Below, piece after piece: positions 1-11,119 of a DNA stretch of 64,000 bases. A program made the translations under genes and the position numbers. The DNA comes from Thereva unica (taxonomy: Eukaryota; Arthropoda; Insecta; Diptera; Therevidae). The notes under the pieces are model-generated. The model searched no databases. It saw only the letters and a list, made by a program, of their open reading frames with translations, and had not been told where the DNA came from. Every line of letters starts with the position of its first letter. Positions within the stretch are counted from its first letter, which is position 1. The DNA is taken from the NCBI GenBank assembly GCA_949987705.1, contig OX465282.1, positions 8,296,501-8,360,500 of the forward strand, written 5' to 3'.

Positions 1-392
1 ATCTTTTAGGTCAAAGTGTATTCTTTTATTTGATATAAAGATCAGGAACTTGAGTTGCTCCGTTTAGAAGATATGTAGGTTCAAAGCATGAGCGAAATGT
101 TTAAAAGCCTAATGATATTTTTTATTCAATTAAAGTATATTTTCTGTTTTTTTTTTTACCAAATGGTCCAAATTGGAACAATAATACAAAATTACATCTA
201 AATTATGTCAGATAGTAGGCAAAACATGATCAACAAAAAACACAAGGTCGATTGTACTTTAAATTGAATAAAAAATATCATTAGGCTTTTAAACATTTCG
301 CTCATGCTTTGAACCTACATATCTTCTAAACGGAGCAACTCAAGTTCCTGATCTTTATATCAAATAAAAGAATACACTTTGACCTAAAAGAT
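1..392. repeat. Long inverted repeat (hairpin) cut by the left window edge
   Basis: Bases 1-139 and about 254-392 are reverse complements with very few mismatches, separated by about 114 bases. The left arm starts at base 1, so the true arm may be longer. The right arm runs on into the dispersed repeat at 300-640, and a diverged relative of that joined sequence lies at 27140-27450. The hairpin therefore looks like two head-to-head ends of one repeat family, or a foldback element. There is no credible coding sequence inside. Confidence 0.85.
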
Positions 393-640
393 GAGTCTAA
401 GTATTTTGGTTTACGATAATTGGTCTAGGAGTTATTCAACTCTAAATAAATGACAAAAAAAGACATTGTTTTTTCGCGAACACCCTGTATCTTAGTGGTT
501 AGCCCCCTATCTAGAACACATTTTTCCTCCAAATACATCCAGGAATGACCCCTGAAAAAATTAGAAAAGTGGTCCAACTTGAACGTCGGAAAACCTATAC
601 AAGTCGTGAATGAGTTCATATGAATATTTTAAATCTTTAA
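300..640 (+). repeat. Dispersed repeat family A, copy 1
   Basis: This stretch aligns by eye, in the same orientation, with 27140-27450. Shared landmarks are AACCTAC..ATAT.TTCTAAA near the start, then AACACC.TGTATCTTAGT and TCCAAATA.A.CCAG. The copies are clearly diverged. The family is unidentified and no protein is encoded. The weak open frames here are shadows. Confidence 0.6.
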
Positions 641-1049
641 AACGGTGATATCTCATGAATGGCAATACGTACGGGAAAATGTATAATAACATTTTTTGTA
701 GAAAATCGTATGAGCTACAAACTTTGTGAAAATTTTTTTATGATAGGACTTACGGTTTCAGATGCATTTGCAAAAAACAGATATTTTGACCCTAAAACCC
801 CCTAGAAAGAAAGGTTCCCGGGGTAGAAAATCGGTAGACTTTATAACCCCTTATTAAGAACCCTAAAAGGAAGCTCCGTGCCAATTTTCAGCCTGTACCC
901 AATCATTTCCGCTATTTTTACTATTTTTCCTGTACTATAATACTAATATTGAACTCTGCGTCTTTCTGAATCTCAGGATTTCGAAGTGCCATTTGACATT
1001 TTCTTCAGTTATTTCTCCTGGAAACTGAATAAAAAAAATTTGTTCTCTT

Positions 1050-1500
1050 CTGGAATACTTAAAAGTCCTTGTCATTTCGTTCGGTGTTCCTCCTTCGTAC
1101 CCCCATTTTGCTCACGCGAGTATGGAGCTCTAAACCTCTACGTAATCAACTTAATTCTCAAGCTGACTTCCACGGCGCGTGATATTAGAAACAGACGCGG
1201 ACGGAGCACCATGGGACGAGTGTCTTCTGTGGAAGCGCAGGTAAGTATGTAGCGATGCGTAGGATCTGCCGCGAATCGGTAACTTAAAGCCAGCTCCAGA
1301 TTTTTTTTTAATTTGGTCGTTGTCGAGCTTTCCGCCATTATCACTTAATAACTCCTTTATTGGACGACAGAGAGTTGTGCCTTGTACCATTATCTGTTTT
1401 AACATATCTTTAACTTCGGTCGTCTTTTGAATTGGAAAACCATATCGAAAACAACTTACTTACTTTTTAGTGAATGGACTCGGCAAAAGGTCCGCGCATA
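1050..1500 (-). pseudogene. Ty1/Copia-type integrase core relic
   Basis: Read on the minus strand, one frame gives RYGFPIQKTTEV and then IKELLSDNGGKLDN, the pattern of the Copia integrase core around its second catalytic Asp (LxSDNGGEFDN in the family). Further downstream, in a shifted frame, EQNGGTKEEHRT matches the conserved EQNGxxEREHRTIVE block. Frameshifts and stops separate the pieces, and no gag, RT or LTR is visible nearby, so this is a decayed internal fragment. The SDNGG and EQNG blocks are seen directly; the Copia assignment rests on family knowledge. It is the only Copia signal in the window. Confidence 0.65.
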
Positions 1501-1553
1501 TCAGTAGACGTCAACTCTCCAGGTTTAGCTGTTTCCGATCTCATATAACATCT

Positions 1554-1670
1554 TAGAGTTCAAACGCAAGGTTCATCAATATCTATTCACGCACCCTCTA
1601 GACTCCTAACCTATATTTTCTCTTTTATCTTTCAGGTCAAGCTTACTACTAGACATTGCACCATGACTTA
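1554..1670 (+). repeat. Dispersed repeat family B, copy 1
   Basis: It aligns with 54890-55015 in the same orientation. Both hold an (A/G)AGTxCAAACGCAAGG start and share CTACTAGACATTGCACCATGA near the end. It may be the 3' part of a LINE-type element, because the start could read as FKRKV, but that is not certain. Confidence 0.6.
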
Positions 1671-1929
1671 AATGACATGATGGACGGACAAAGGGTGATT
1701 GATCCCTGAGCTTGATCAAGCAACATAAAAAAAGGAAAAAAAAACTATACAGAAACCTTTTTGAGTTTAGGACCGAGTGATGGATAGTGTAAATTACCAC
1801 ATTAAAGATCTTTCACTTCAAATGCAGATTAAAAAATTACAGGTCATAAGAAGATGTCAATTAACTACTGCGGGCTGCGGAAAAAACGTCGAGTTTATTT
1901 TGGCCCATGTTATAAAAAGGTTAACCACC

Positions 1930-2028
1930 CTTAACTTAGACATACTTTCAGCCACCGGCCCTGTGCGCCTCTGAACAGCCGGCCCACCGGGAAATTTCCC
2001 GGTTCCTTTTATGGACCATCCGCCCCTG
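1930..2028. repeat. hAT-like terminal sequence (putative)
   Basis: The stretch ends in CCATCCGCCCCTG, the reverse complement of CAGGGGCGGATGG. That resembles the CAGGGGCGGAT terminus of the hAT element at 7268-8902 in this window. It is GC-rich against AT-rich surroundings. No partner end or target duplication was found. Confidence 0.35.
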
Positions 2029-2049
2029 CTCTGTTGTACCTCCATAAAT

Positions 2050-2165
2050 CCAAAATCAAAATTTTAAAAAGTACTCGTCGATTCTCAAAGAGTACAAGTA
2101 AAGTACTAATTAAGTACTTTTTGTTCGACTCTACTCATGAGTATTTACTCGAGTACTTTCCACCG
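2050..2165. repeat. Short imperfect inverted repeat with AGTACT words
   Basis: AAAGTACTCG near 2069 and CGAGTACTTTCC near 2152 are inverted copies. The interior repeats AGTACT and GAGTA words in both directions. This could be the core of a small MITE; its boundaries are unclear. Confidence 0.35.
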
Positions 2166-2589
2166 ATTCCGTATCCCTAGCCACAAGATCTCGATAGCAA
2201 AACGCTGACAAAATAAGTAATGACGATTTAGTTGCCAGTTTCTGGAGGAGTCAGAATATGACTATTGCCGATCGGCCTATCAAGGTGGCAGGCCATTTCA
2301 GGAGATAGCTGAACTGAGTTTGCGCTGGAGGAAGGTAAATGAAGCTGATTCCGTTGAATCGGGATTAATCTTAATGGCCAATCTCGATGAGTGGATGTTT
2401 TATTGCATGTAGCTGATCCGCCATATCTCAGGATTCTTTATGTTGTTTAACTTCTGTCTGTGGTCAGTCGGTAACGGTGTTTTATAATTTGGCCCACCAC
2501 AGTAAAAATTCATTGCTACGCCCATGGTTCTCAAGTAACTGATCCAGAAATTGTCTTAAAACCAAACACTGGATTGGGTTAGTCTCAGA

Positions 2590-2865
2590 TCTTCCAATAG
2601 GAACAAAGTCCTGGTAAACAGATTTTTCACTGCATACAAGATCGAATGGGCCTTTCGTCCCTTCAAGGCTGCTGAAAACCCCCAAACTTTTAACGCCTCT
2701 CTTTCTATACGGAGAGATCTAACCAATCCTGGTGCAATTTTTCTGCGTCAGCTTTACATTGGCTCATATTCCGAGATGCAGAAGTGAGTTTAGGTTGGTC
2801 TTTATTCCCAAACCGTGGAGAAGATCATACAAGGAAACAAAATCCTTTCGATCGATTGTCTCCTA
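2590..2865 (+). pseudogene. Jockey-type LINE reverse transcriptase fragment
   Basis: Plus-strand frames read KIEWAF.PFKAAE and, about 140 bases on, VFIPKPWRRSYKETKSFRSI. The second matches the finger region of Jockey-type RTs (VVFIPKPGR.....K.FRPISLTSF); the first matches the block just before it (I.WAI..F.P.K..GPDGI). Frameshifts and stops interrupt it and the palm domain is missing. The relic at 6175-7267 carries the same blocks in better condition, which supports the call. Confidence 0.6.
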
Positions 2866-2869
2866 CCTC

Positions 2870-5800
2870 TAAAATCAGTAAGATGCGAAGATTATTTATA
2901 AACGTGGCACGCGCATATCACGGAAAACAAATTTGCTTGTAGCTCACGAATGTTGCGAGAACCTGGTCTGAAAGGCGCTGGTAAGATGCATAAAAGGTCA
3001 CTATTTCAACTATTTCAATTCGCCCAATCACAAAACTCGTTGGAGGTTAAGATTACAAGAAACCACTCTTTACAAGTGTAATGTATTACCATAAAAAAAT
3101 ATAGACTTGAGTAACTATTAATAGAATCACTCTAAAAAAAACAATCTGGTTGAAATTGTGAAATCAATTCCTGTAGTGAAATCAATAAACAAAATAGCAA
3201 ACATTAGTTATAGTTTTTTTTTTTTTTTGTAAATGCCTTCAAACTAATCATTCCCATTACTGATAACACAAAAAATTTAACCAAAGAATCTACTTAAACG
3301 ATCTTAATCTTATAACAATAATCTATTAACGCAAATGGGTGGCTAAATGATTAATTAACGAACAGAACTTGATTAATTTAACAAAATATTCAACCATCAT
3401 GACTACAATATAAAAACCAAATTCCGGGTTATGGAACTATAGTACCAATTACTTAAATGACCTTTGTTTTCTTCACACTCACAGTAAACAACAAGTAATC
3501 AAAATAGAAAAAAATAAAAAAAATACAGACAAGAAGTAGAAATATGTATGTACGATGAAGAAAACTGCTCTTGGGTCCCCGGTTGTTCCCGGACGTTGTC
3601 CAGCTGAACTGACTCTATCAATGATGAGTAAAGATTTGAATAATTTATTTACACGCTTTTGTATTAGCTCCCAATAAGCAAAGTAGGTAACAAAATATGA
3701 ATCATGACTATTGGTTCTAGGCCTTTCGGATGGTGTGTGGGAAAAATAACCTCACGTCATTGCATGACCTAATTCTAAAGCGCCCGAACAAGTGTTCATA
3801 TCCTATTAATCCATCATTTTGACAAACCAATCGTCATCAAATTATCACTCAATTTCGGATAGTCTTTTTTTTTTTGTTTGAGATAAACCAAAACATGAAC
3901 AGAGCGATATCTAGGCATGAATCAGAAATCTTAGCAGTTCACATAATTTCGTTTTAAGCTCTCAGATCGTTTTTAAGACGTTTCTAATCAATCATAGACC
4001 ATGTCAAGCACTCACTGGCCATAGCACAACAGAAAGATCAACTGTCTGTCCATCTCTCTGCACTGTCCATTTCATTTTCACAGCATTGGATTATGATCCT
4101 CAATGGTGATATATCGGTGTGTGTTGAGGCGCATTTTATTATTATATAGCCTATTCCATGTCATTCGTGCACCTCAGGAAATTTCCCAAGTCTTATGCCA
4201 AAACTGATTTTTCCAGGTATCCAATCGCGAACGTCTCAAAGGGGGGCTTTTGGCTGGTTTAGTTTTGTTCCTTTTTGGTGCGGTTGATGTGTTTTAGTTT
4301 ATATATACATATATAGCCGAGAGTCGAGTCGAGTCGAGGAAACACACTACTACTCCTTTTGGATCTTTAAAGTGTTGGATTGTTACTCTGATCTCGTTGA
4401 GAGACAACAGGAATGAAACCTTCTCTCCACTTTCTTGTTAATTTTCTTCTTGTCTTTGGCTGATCTCCTTTTTTGTGACCCACTGGGGGGGTCTTGCCGT
4501 ACCGCCACAGTGGTATGTATAACGTTAGAACCACAGCTCAACCGGGCAATCATTTTTCATATTGCGCTAACTCCATGTTCAGATGTCTCATGCTGGGAGC
4601 GATGCCTTACGAACTCTACACACAGTATTGATTCTGGAAATTGTGCGCGCCTGTTGTTGCAGAGTCCTCATCTGTCCCCTGTTGGTCCGACTGTTTATGT
4701 CAACTTACCTGCCTGATCATGATTAGGGCAATTTGATTTGTTGATGTTTCCTTCGGTGTCTGAACGAGACCTTGTTATTTCATGCCAAGTCATGTCCTGA
4801 TCTGCTTTTTCTGCGCATATTATATTCCAACGAACGAACGAGACCGAAAGACAGACCAGGGCTACACGTAGGCGGTGTTAAGTATAAAATGGGTAATCAT
4901 AATTTATTTAAAGGAAGGGAAATTACCTTCTTGCCATTTCGAAGATTTATAAAGCTTGAACATTATCAGAGATTGAAATTCATGCTTAAATAATAATTTC
5001 ACTTTGCACCACAATCCCGTATATACTTTGTAATGGCTATAATTATCTTAATCTCTTTTCGGCCTCCCCCGAAATATATTAAACTGTCATTAAAACAGAT
5101 TTCGGATGGGTAGAAAACTTAAATGAACAATCGAGCTGCGCGCGCAGCTATACAAAATACAAAAAAAAAGCGGTCTAGAAAATGAATCAAAGAAATTGCG
5201 AGTGTTTCCTCTAATTTCACTCTTGATGGAACCAGCAGCAGTCACAAACAAAGTCTAACAATTCCTACTATAATTACCGAAAGTCGAGTGGTACATCAGG
5301 TACAGAAGGCAATAGATGGATCTCTATATATACAAAGAAAAAAATTCAGTTTTTTTTTTTTGGGTGATCATCATTAGGGTGACGAGATCTTCATTAACAA
5401 ACACCTGGAGGAATCCCAACTTTGGTGGTCACCACTAACGACAGAAGGCCATAAGAAGTAGCCACAATGAAAGGAAGTCTCTAAGACTTCGGAACAAGAT
5501 CTAAGCGATGATTTTTGTTGGCCGCGCTCGTGTAAGCTCAAATCTTCTGCCATTTAATGTCGGCCTTTGTTGTTGATCGTTTTTTTTTGTTGCCTTCTTT
5601 ACCTGGTGGACATTAATCTAATTACACGCAGTTCACACGGTTACAATTTTGATTTTTTTTTTTTTGGTTGACATTCTGAACTAGTTTCTTCTTATGATTA
5701 TCATTTTAGTTTTGAGATTTTAAATTGGCGTAATTTTGTAATATCTAGGGCGGACACGCTGGTGGAATCATTTTGACAGGGAAACTACGGGAAATTTTGA

Positions 5801-6170
5801 ATAAAATACTATTCTACGTTCATCAGTTTTGGACACTGGAAAAAGTAGAGGGATTTATCGGAACTTAAAACATATAAAGTCTAGGATCGACGATTTCTTT
5901 GGATATTTGGACATAGTTTCGTGTTTACGTTCCATCCCAGCTTTCATACATAATCCAAAAATATGTATAATAGGTCTGTAGCGAGTCCCCATTTCAACCC
6001 CTCAAGTGAAATGAAGTTTGGGTAACAATCGGTAGAGGATGTAAAAATGCATCTATAGTTGAATTTTGTTGCTTGGATCAATAAGTTGCTTACGAGATGG
6101 CATGCGGCAAGGAGCTAATACAGATCCAATCGACCTGACGGAAAGTGTACTATTGAAATTCAGGAAGTCA
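2870..6170. other. Non-coding stretch, no gene recognised
   Basis: AT-rich sequence with scattered T and A runs. A TATATATACATATATA tract followed by three GAGTC repeats lies at about 4300-4340 and could mark a host promoter, but nothing downstream supports a gene. Short open frames at 4435-4716 and 4772-4993 show no recognisable domain. This part looks mostly unique rather than repetitive. Confidence 0.5.
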
Positions 6171-6174
6171 GTGA

Positions 6175-7267
6175 CCTAATTCTGGACTGGCTTGAAGCCA
6201 TCTATAGGAGCTCCCTCAGCCTAAGCTACATTCCAACGTCCTGAAGTGTAGCGAAGGTGGCTCTCATTCCAAAAGCGGATCAAATCTCCTACCACAGTCC
6301 AAAATACTTGAGACCTATATGTCTTACATTCTTAAGATCCTCGAAAAACTTGTCGAGATTCATATTGAGCAAAGCATTGATAGAAGATTGTTTTCCTTCC
6401 CCCTCCCAGCATGACTACAACAAACGTAAACATTCCTCTTCATTCTCTGGTAGCGGTCATTGAAAAATCTCTTGAACTCACTTTGGCTGCTTTCTTAGAT
6501 ATTGAAGGTGCTTTCAACAATGTTGGATCTTTTGCGGTCACGGGGGCACTCCAATGTCTGGGTGTTGACGGATGCTCCAGGTCCTTTACTGATTAGCTGC
6601 TGAAGTGCAGGGTCATAAAGTCTGGTCTGGGGCTTTCGGAAGAAGCCAGACTGACTGGAAGAGGCCCACCACAAGGTGGGGTCCTATTGCAGCTCCTTTA
6701 GAATATAACAGTCAACGAAGTGTTGACAACCATAAGGAAGTCTGTGCACCATGGCGGCCTATGCTGATGATATTGTGTTGGTGGTGACCGGCAAGTATAT
6801 CTTAACAATAAGAGATATAATGCAACAAGCATTGGACACTCTTGCTCATTGGGCTACTACAAAGGGTCTAGACGTTAACACAGCCAAGACTGAAGTAGTG
6901 CTCTTTACAAAGAAGCATAGACTTCCTAATTCTCCTTCTTTAAGACTCTGCAATGAAACACTGCATCTAAAGGAGGATGCGAAATTTATAGGTCTCGTAC
7001 TCGATAGGAAACTAACGCGGAGGCCGAATCTTTTAGAAAGAGCCAATAAGGCCAAAGCAGTTCTCTTCATATGCCAGAGAGCGATCGGAGTCCCTTGGGG
7101 CCTTAAACCCTGTATCATCCACTGGTTACATACAGCCAGGCAGAAATCACTGCGATCTGGGAAACTCTCGAATAGCTGAAGATAAATATTATATCTCATA
7201 AGAATATAGTATTCAATCGGATAGCCAGGCGGGCGGCCCTCAAGGCTCTTAATTCTATCATCACAAC
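6175..7267 (+). pseudogene. Jockey-type LINE reverse transcriptase, 5' piece (split by hAT)
   Basis: RT of a non-LTR retrotransposon, which would copy element RNA at a nicked target. Successive frames give SLSLSYIPTS, VALIPKADQ, then FLDIEGAFNNV (palm) and GWxPIAAP in the place of GTPQGGVLSPL. The catalytic YADD lies in AAYADDIVLVV at 6760-6771, followed by GLDVNTAKTEVVLFT and KFIGLVLDRKL of the thumb, and IGVPWGLKPCIIHWLH. At least three frameshifts or stops break it. The last intact open frame (6751-7179) holds YADD to thumb. The reading frame is cut at 7267 by the hAT insertion and resumes at 8911. Confidence 0.88.
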
Positions 7268-8902
7268 CAGGGGCGGATTTACACAATTCCCGCCTAAGGG
7301 CTGGAAGAGATCTGCCGCCCCACCACCGCTCTTACATCATCCATCAACCAGGTTTTTATAATCACTGCTAACAACAATACCACACAAATACTAGCCTACC
7401 GCGAAAAACGTGAAAACTAAATTTAAACTTAGGTTGAATAAATATTATTTTTGTTATTTAAGAGTTATAACGGGCATTTCCCATCACCGATTAAAGATAA
7501 ACAATTTTTATTACATTTCAAGGTCTGGAATCTCACTTCGTCTTCAACGTTTTTCTCTATCAGTGACGGAAAATGTCAGCAGTAATTCCTTAAAAACATG
7601 AACTCACCATCAAAACAATCATTTAAAATAAATAATATTCCTAATGTTATATTTTACGATAACTTATATTGATTTCGGAAATGAAAAAAACAGAGATAAT
7701 AGTTTTATAGATATATATTAATGATATAGCATTCTTATCCTTTACATTACAATAAATTCCTTACAAAAAAGATTGTAATCTAACATTTCCACTCTGTATA
7801 AGCGAGGGATTTTTTTCTACTCTTACATTAACACTGAACAATTCATAACTTGCCGTATTTAACTAAAATCACAATATCAGTTAAAAACTAAGTCATTTTA
7901 AACAATGATTTGGTAGCCTTTGAATTCAAAACTAAAATAACTTCCTTCGTGATTTTTTGTTTGAAAATGAATCGACGATATCATTAAAGTCCAAATTCTT
8001 TGTAATGTCATGTTCGATCGTTAAAACTGCAACATTCCTCAGGCGGGTCTCAGTCATTGTTGATCTAGAGTAGTTTGATTCTTTTAAGCACAGAGAATGA
8101 CCTTTCTGCCGAACAGTTCGTCGCGGGAATGACCAAAAATAGTTTTAATGTAATGTTTATGTACGGGTAAACGTCTTGTAGATCGTTATCAATTAAAACT
8201 TCAAACAAATTCAAGATTGTTTTGGCCGTTCTATTTCTCCAAGTTCTTTCAATAATCCCAAAAAGTGTACATACTCACTCACAAACTCTTCCGGTGTTGG
8301 CAAATCTTTGTTGTAGAAAGTGCACAATTTTTCGCTGTGTACAGCAAGTGCCTTCATGTCAAGATCTTTTTTTCCACTATTGATCAAAAATCTAAACAGA
8401 GAGTATAGCTTATCATACGCAGCTTTTCTTTTTTCCATTTCATTAATCAGTGTGTCCAGTATTACATTGTAAGTATTTATCCTAAAATTTTGTCTGCCGG
8501 TAAACTGTACCTCACCTTCTCGAGTTTCGTCTGGTTGGAGTTTGCGTATTTTCTTCCTCTTTGTCTCGTCTTCATAGACAGACACTTCAGACTTTGTCAA
8601 GGCTCATAAACATCAAAGTCTAACTCCACTTTTATGCTTTTGATATACTCCGTTAGAGATCCATACAGTAGCACTACAGTTGACAAGTCTGTCTCAGATG
8701 ATTGTAGTTTCTTGGGATTAAATGTGTACAGTAAATAGTCTCTGATTACTACCTTCTTTATGACATGTGGTTTCAAATTATCATTCGTTCTCATATATAC
8801 GTTGTCCGGTTAAAATATAAAAAAATGTTTTGAAAATTTGCCGCCCCTAAAAATTTGCCGCCCTGGGCTGAAGCCCCTATAGCCCCCCTGAATCCGCCAC
8901 TG
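7268..8902 (-). mobile_element. hAT transposon (ZMYM1-like), 1635 bp, inserted in a Jockey LINE
   Basis: The ends are CAGGGGCGGAT (left) and, reverse-complemented, CAGTGGCGGAT (right), 10 of 11 bases matching. Perfect 8-bp duplications ATCACAAC flank it at 7260-7267 and 8903-8910, the hAT target size. Subterminal GCCGCCC words occur at both ends. The transposase is on the minus strand and lacks its N-terminal part, so this is an internally deleted, frameshifted copy. The intact duplication and near-identical ends suggest it is younger than the LINE it splits. Confidence 0.92.
7932..8794 (-). pseudogene. hAT transposase C-terminal half (ZMYM1-like)
   Basis: Three minus-strand frames join into the C-terminal half of a ZMYM1-like hAT transposase. 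The first (8597-8794) has a helical LQSSETDLSTVVLLYGSL stretch. The second (8211-8600) has FRINTYNVILDTLINEMEKRK, here read as the helical insertion domain. A frame through 8200-8060 has YPYINITLKLFLVIPATNCSAERSFSVLKRIK, and after one more shift TMTETRLRNVAVLTIEHDI and LDFNDIV, the dimerisation domain with its A-ERSFS signature. No DDE N-terminal part or BED finger is present. Two frameshifts and the missing first half make it non-functional. Confidence 0.85.
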
Positions 8903-8910
8903 ATCACAAC

Positions 8911-9300
8911 ATCTACAACTGTTCAGTTGAACAAAAAAAAATTAAGCCATGTAGTGAAGGTGCTGACTGGTCACTGTCCCTTTGGCCCTCACGCCGAAAG
9001 ATTGGGACTCCCCCACAACAACTTATGCAGAAGTTTGGTAATAAATATGAGGAAGGAACTGTCTCCCATCTTCTCTGCACATGTCCGGCCTTCGCGAGGA
9101 AAAGGAGACCTTCCTCGGCTCACCTTACCTTGATGGATTGAGTGAGCTTCAAAACACTGGTGTTCCTAACCTCTGTCGCTTTATTAAAAGCTCCAAATGG
9201 CTTGAAATGGCCTGTATTTTGTCCCAAAACTAGAATGGCATCACAATGGGCCCAATAGTGGGCTCCCTAGTGGGAGAGCAACCATTTCAACATAACCTAA
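8911..9300 (+). pseudogene. Jockey-type LINE, 3' piece (C-terminus and tail)
   Basis: This continues the LINE interrupted at 7267. The frames read LTGHCPFGPHAERLGL, then CGNKYEEGTVSHLLCTCPAFARKR, the conserved end of the RNase H region and the Cys/His motif of Jockey-type ORF2 (C..C....ET..HLLC.CPA). A stop-rich tail follows, ending near AACATAACCTAACCTAC, possibly the element's 3' terminus. The C-terminus begins straight after the duplicated ATCACAAC, so it belongs to the same copy as 6175-7267. Confidence 0.82.
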
Positions 9301-9304
9301 CCTA

Positions 9305-10045
9305 CGATCAGAGCTTCATGCGAATTTTATGGACGCAATAATCGACCATCATCAGCGTTGCAATTTCTCAGATTGGACACTGGAGCTGGAAACTGATGCC
9401 GATCTTGGAGCGACCAATCACTCCTTGAATCACCTTCAGCGATAAAGCTCATTTCTGGCTGAATGGCTTCGCCAATAAGCAGAATATGCGTTACTGGGCT
9501 GAAACAAATCCACAAGTGGTCCATGAGAGTGCCTTGCTTCCAAAAAAAGTTACTGTTGGGTGCAGTTTGTGTTCCGGAAGCATCAGTAGACCTTACTTCT
9601 TTGAAAATAAGCAGGGAGAAGTTGTTACGATCAATGGAAAGCGATATCGACAGATGCTAACAAAATTTGTGTGGCTGTGATTGGATGAAATGGATCTGGG
9701 AGAGATGTGGACTCAACAGGACGGCGCAACATGCCACACTTCGAACGAAACACTACTTACTGAAAGAAAAGTCTATTATCTCGAGAAGCTCGCGAAATCA
9801 GAACACCGCGAATGTGTGACCTAACTCCGCTGGACTTCTTTCTTTGGGGCTACGTAATGTCATTAGTTAACGCTAATAAACCGCAAATAGCTGACGACTA
9901 GAAAGCTAACATCGAGCGAGTAATTCGTGGTATTCAGCCGGCCTTACTTTGAAAAATCGTCGATAATTGGACCCATCGAATGCGTGCCTGGAAGCGATCA
10001 AGAGGTGGACCTTTAAATGATATTTTGTTCAAAACATAAATGGTA
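9305..10045 (+). pseudogene. mariner-like transposase relic (DUF4817-associated type)
   Basis: Plus-strand frames give AHFWLNGFANKQNMRYWAE, NPQVVHESALLPKKVTVGC, PYFFENKQGEVVTINGKRYR, then TQQDGATCHTS with the second catalytic Asp, CDLTPLDFFLWGYV with the third acidic position (Asp), and NWTHRMRAWKRSRGG at the C-terminus. This block order is that of Tc1/mariner-superfamily proteins commonly annotated with DUF4817. The first catalytic motif (SDEAHF in relatives) is damaged, and there are several frameshifts and an in-frame stop. The N-terminal HTH domain and both terminal repeats are not recognisable. It directly follows the LINE tail. Confidence 0.8.
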
Positions 10046-10129
10046 TGGACTGAGCATTAAAAAAATACAAACAAATTAATTATATCTTACACGGTTGAAT
10101 TTATGATATGTTCCCAGAGAGGTTAAGAA

Positions 10130-10500
10130 TGTTCATATGACTGCACCGAGCACCCAGGGAATAAGCAGTCTGGAAGATTCATCTTGGAAACTGGTCACCG
10201 AGATTTCTGAAGATATCTCAAGATTTCTTAATGGTTAGAGATGTGTCAGCCATCCGCCTTTTTTAAAAGTCCCACTCCGTTGAATGAGTCTTTAGTCAAG
10301 AGCTTTTGGAGTCTAGTCGCCTCTGGTATAGTCTTCAGGCTCTCGCAATACTTTCTCCAGCCAATTCTCTTAGAGCGTCTCAACTGCTCTTTGAAGGAAG
10401 TTACGATAATCCTGTACTCTTACCATTGCTAAGCATGTTTTTCTCTATTGAAATACTAACTTTCGTACACATTGCAGTCAGTCTGTCGTTTCATTAAGGC
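10130..10500 (-). pseudogene. Jockey-type LINE linker/RT N-terminal relic
   Basis: The minus strand reads WRKYCESLKTIPEATRLQKLL followed by TKDSFNGVGLLKKADG, matching the block just ahead of the RT in Jockey-type LINEs (WR.FC..I....E..RL.KIL....... L...DG.YT). A degraded stretch follows. Its orientation is opposite to the LINE at 6175-9300, so it is a separate copy. The same block in the plus direction occurs in the relic at 47378-47755. Confidence 0.65.
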
Positions 10501-10504
10501 CTTT

Positions 10505-11115
10505 CACACGGCGACTTGGAGGAAGAGACAGCGTTGTTGTCGTGACAGGAGGAGATAAGCTTGAAAGCCTTCTCCAGTTCACACTCTAAGCCGATTATTA
10601 TTTATTTATTTATAATAAGTATAGGGGGGGGGGTCTTACCATCTGCAAGATCCCTAAAACTTATTTCTAAGCCCACGGCTGCCAGGACCTTTTGGGCTAA
10701 CTGGTGATATTAGTTGTTAAGAATTGTTAGTGTTATCTGCTAGTATTAGCGTAAAGATTATTTCTGTATCTTAAAATTTAGTTAGTATATTTTATTTGTT
10801 TTAGTGCTTATTTTATTTTATAGTATCTACCTAGTGTCTAAAAGTTCCCGTGGTGGAGTTTTTTCAAGTAGGAGGTTAAAGGACTGAAGTAAGGGGAAGA
10901 GGTATGTATGTGTAGGGCGAGGGCGTATTTTTTGTATCCAATAGTTTGTGGGGTTCGTCTCGGTATCCTTTTTGCGTTAGTCTGTTTTTTGCTTCTTGGC
11001 ACTCTAAGCCGATATAAGCTGCGAGCACGTCTGATTTTGTGACCATATATGTAGGCCTGAAACTTAGACAAGTTAGACAAGTTGGTTTTCTTAGAAACGG
11101 GAGGTCCACAAAGTC
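10505..11115. other. Non-coding stretch, no gene recognised
   Basis: AT-rich, with a run of ten G at 10624-10633 that is prone to sequencing error. Overlapping minus-strand open frames at 10838-11109 show no known domain and no supporting context. Confidence 0.45.
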
Positions 11116-11119
11116 GAAC

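Noticed and set aside
1138..1344. Several short overlapping frames (1138-1344, 14314-14502, 14581-14835, 14970-15227, 52669-52872, 52909-53166, 63301-63495)
   Set aside because: They are shadows of recognised element frames on the other strand or in another phase.
4290..4340. Host promoter at TATATATACATATATA and GAGTC repeats
   Set aside because: No downstream coding or splice evidence. Such AT tracts are common here.
9280..9305. Telomeric repeat AACCTAACCTA
   Set aside because: Only two units, at the 3' end of a LINE, where CCTAA-like tails are usual. No array.
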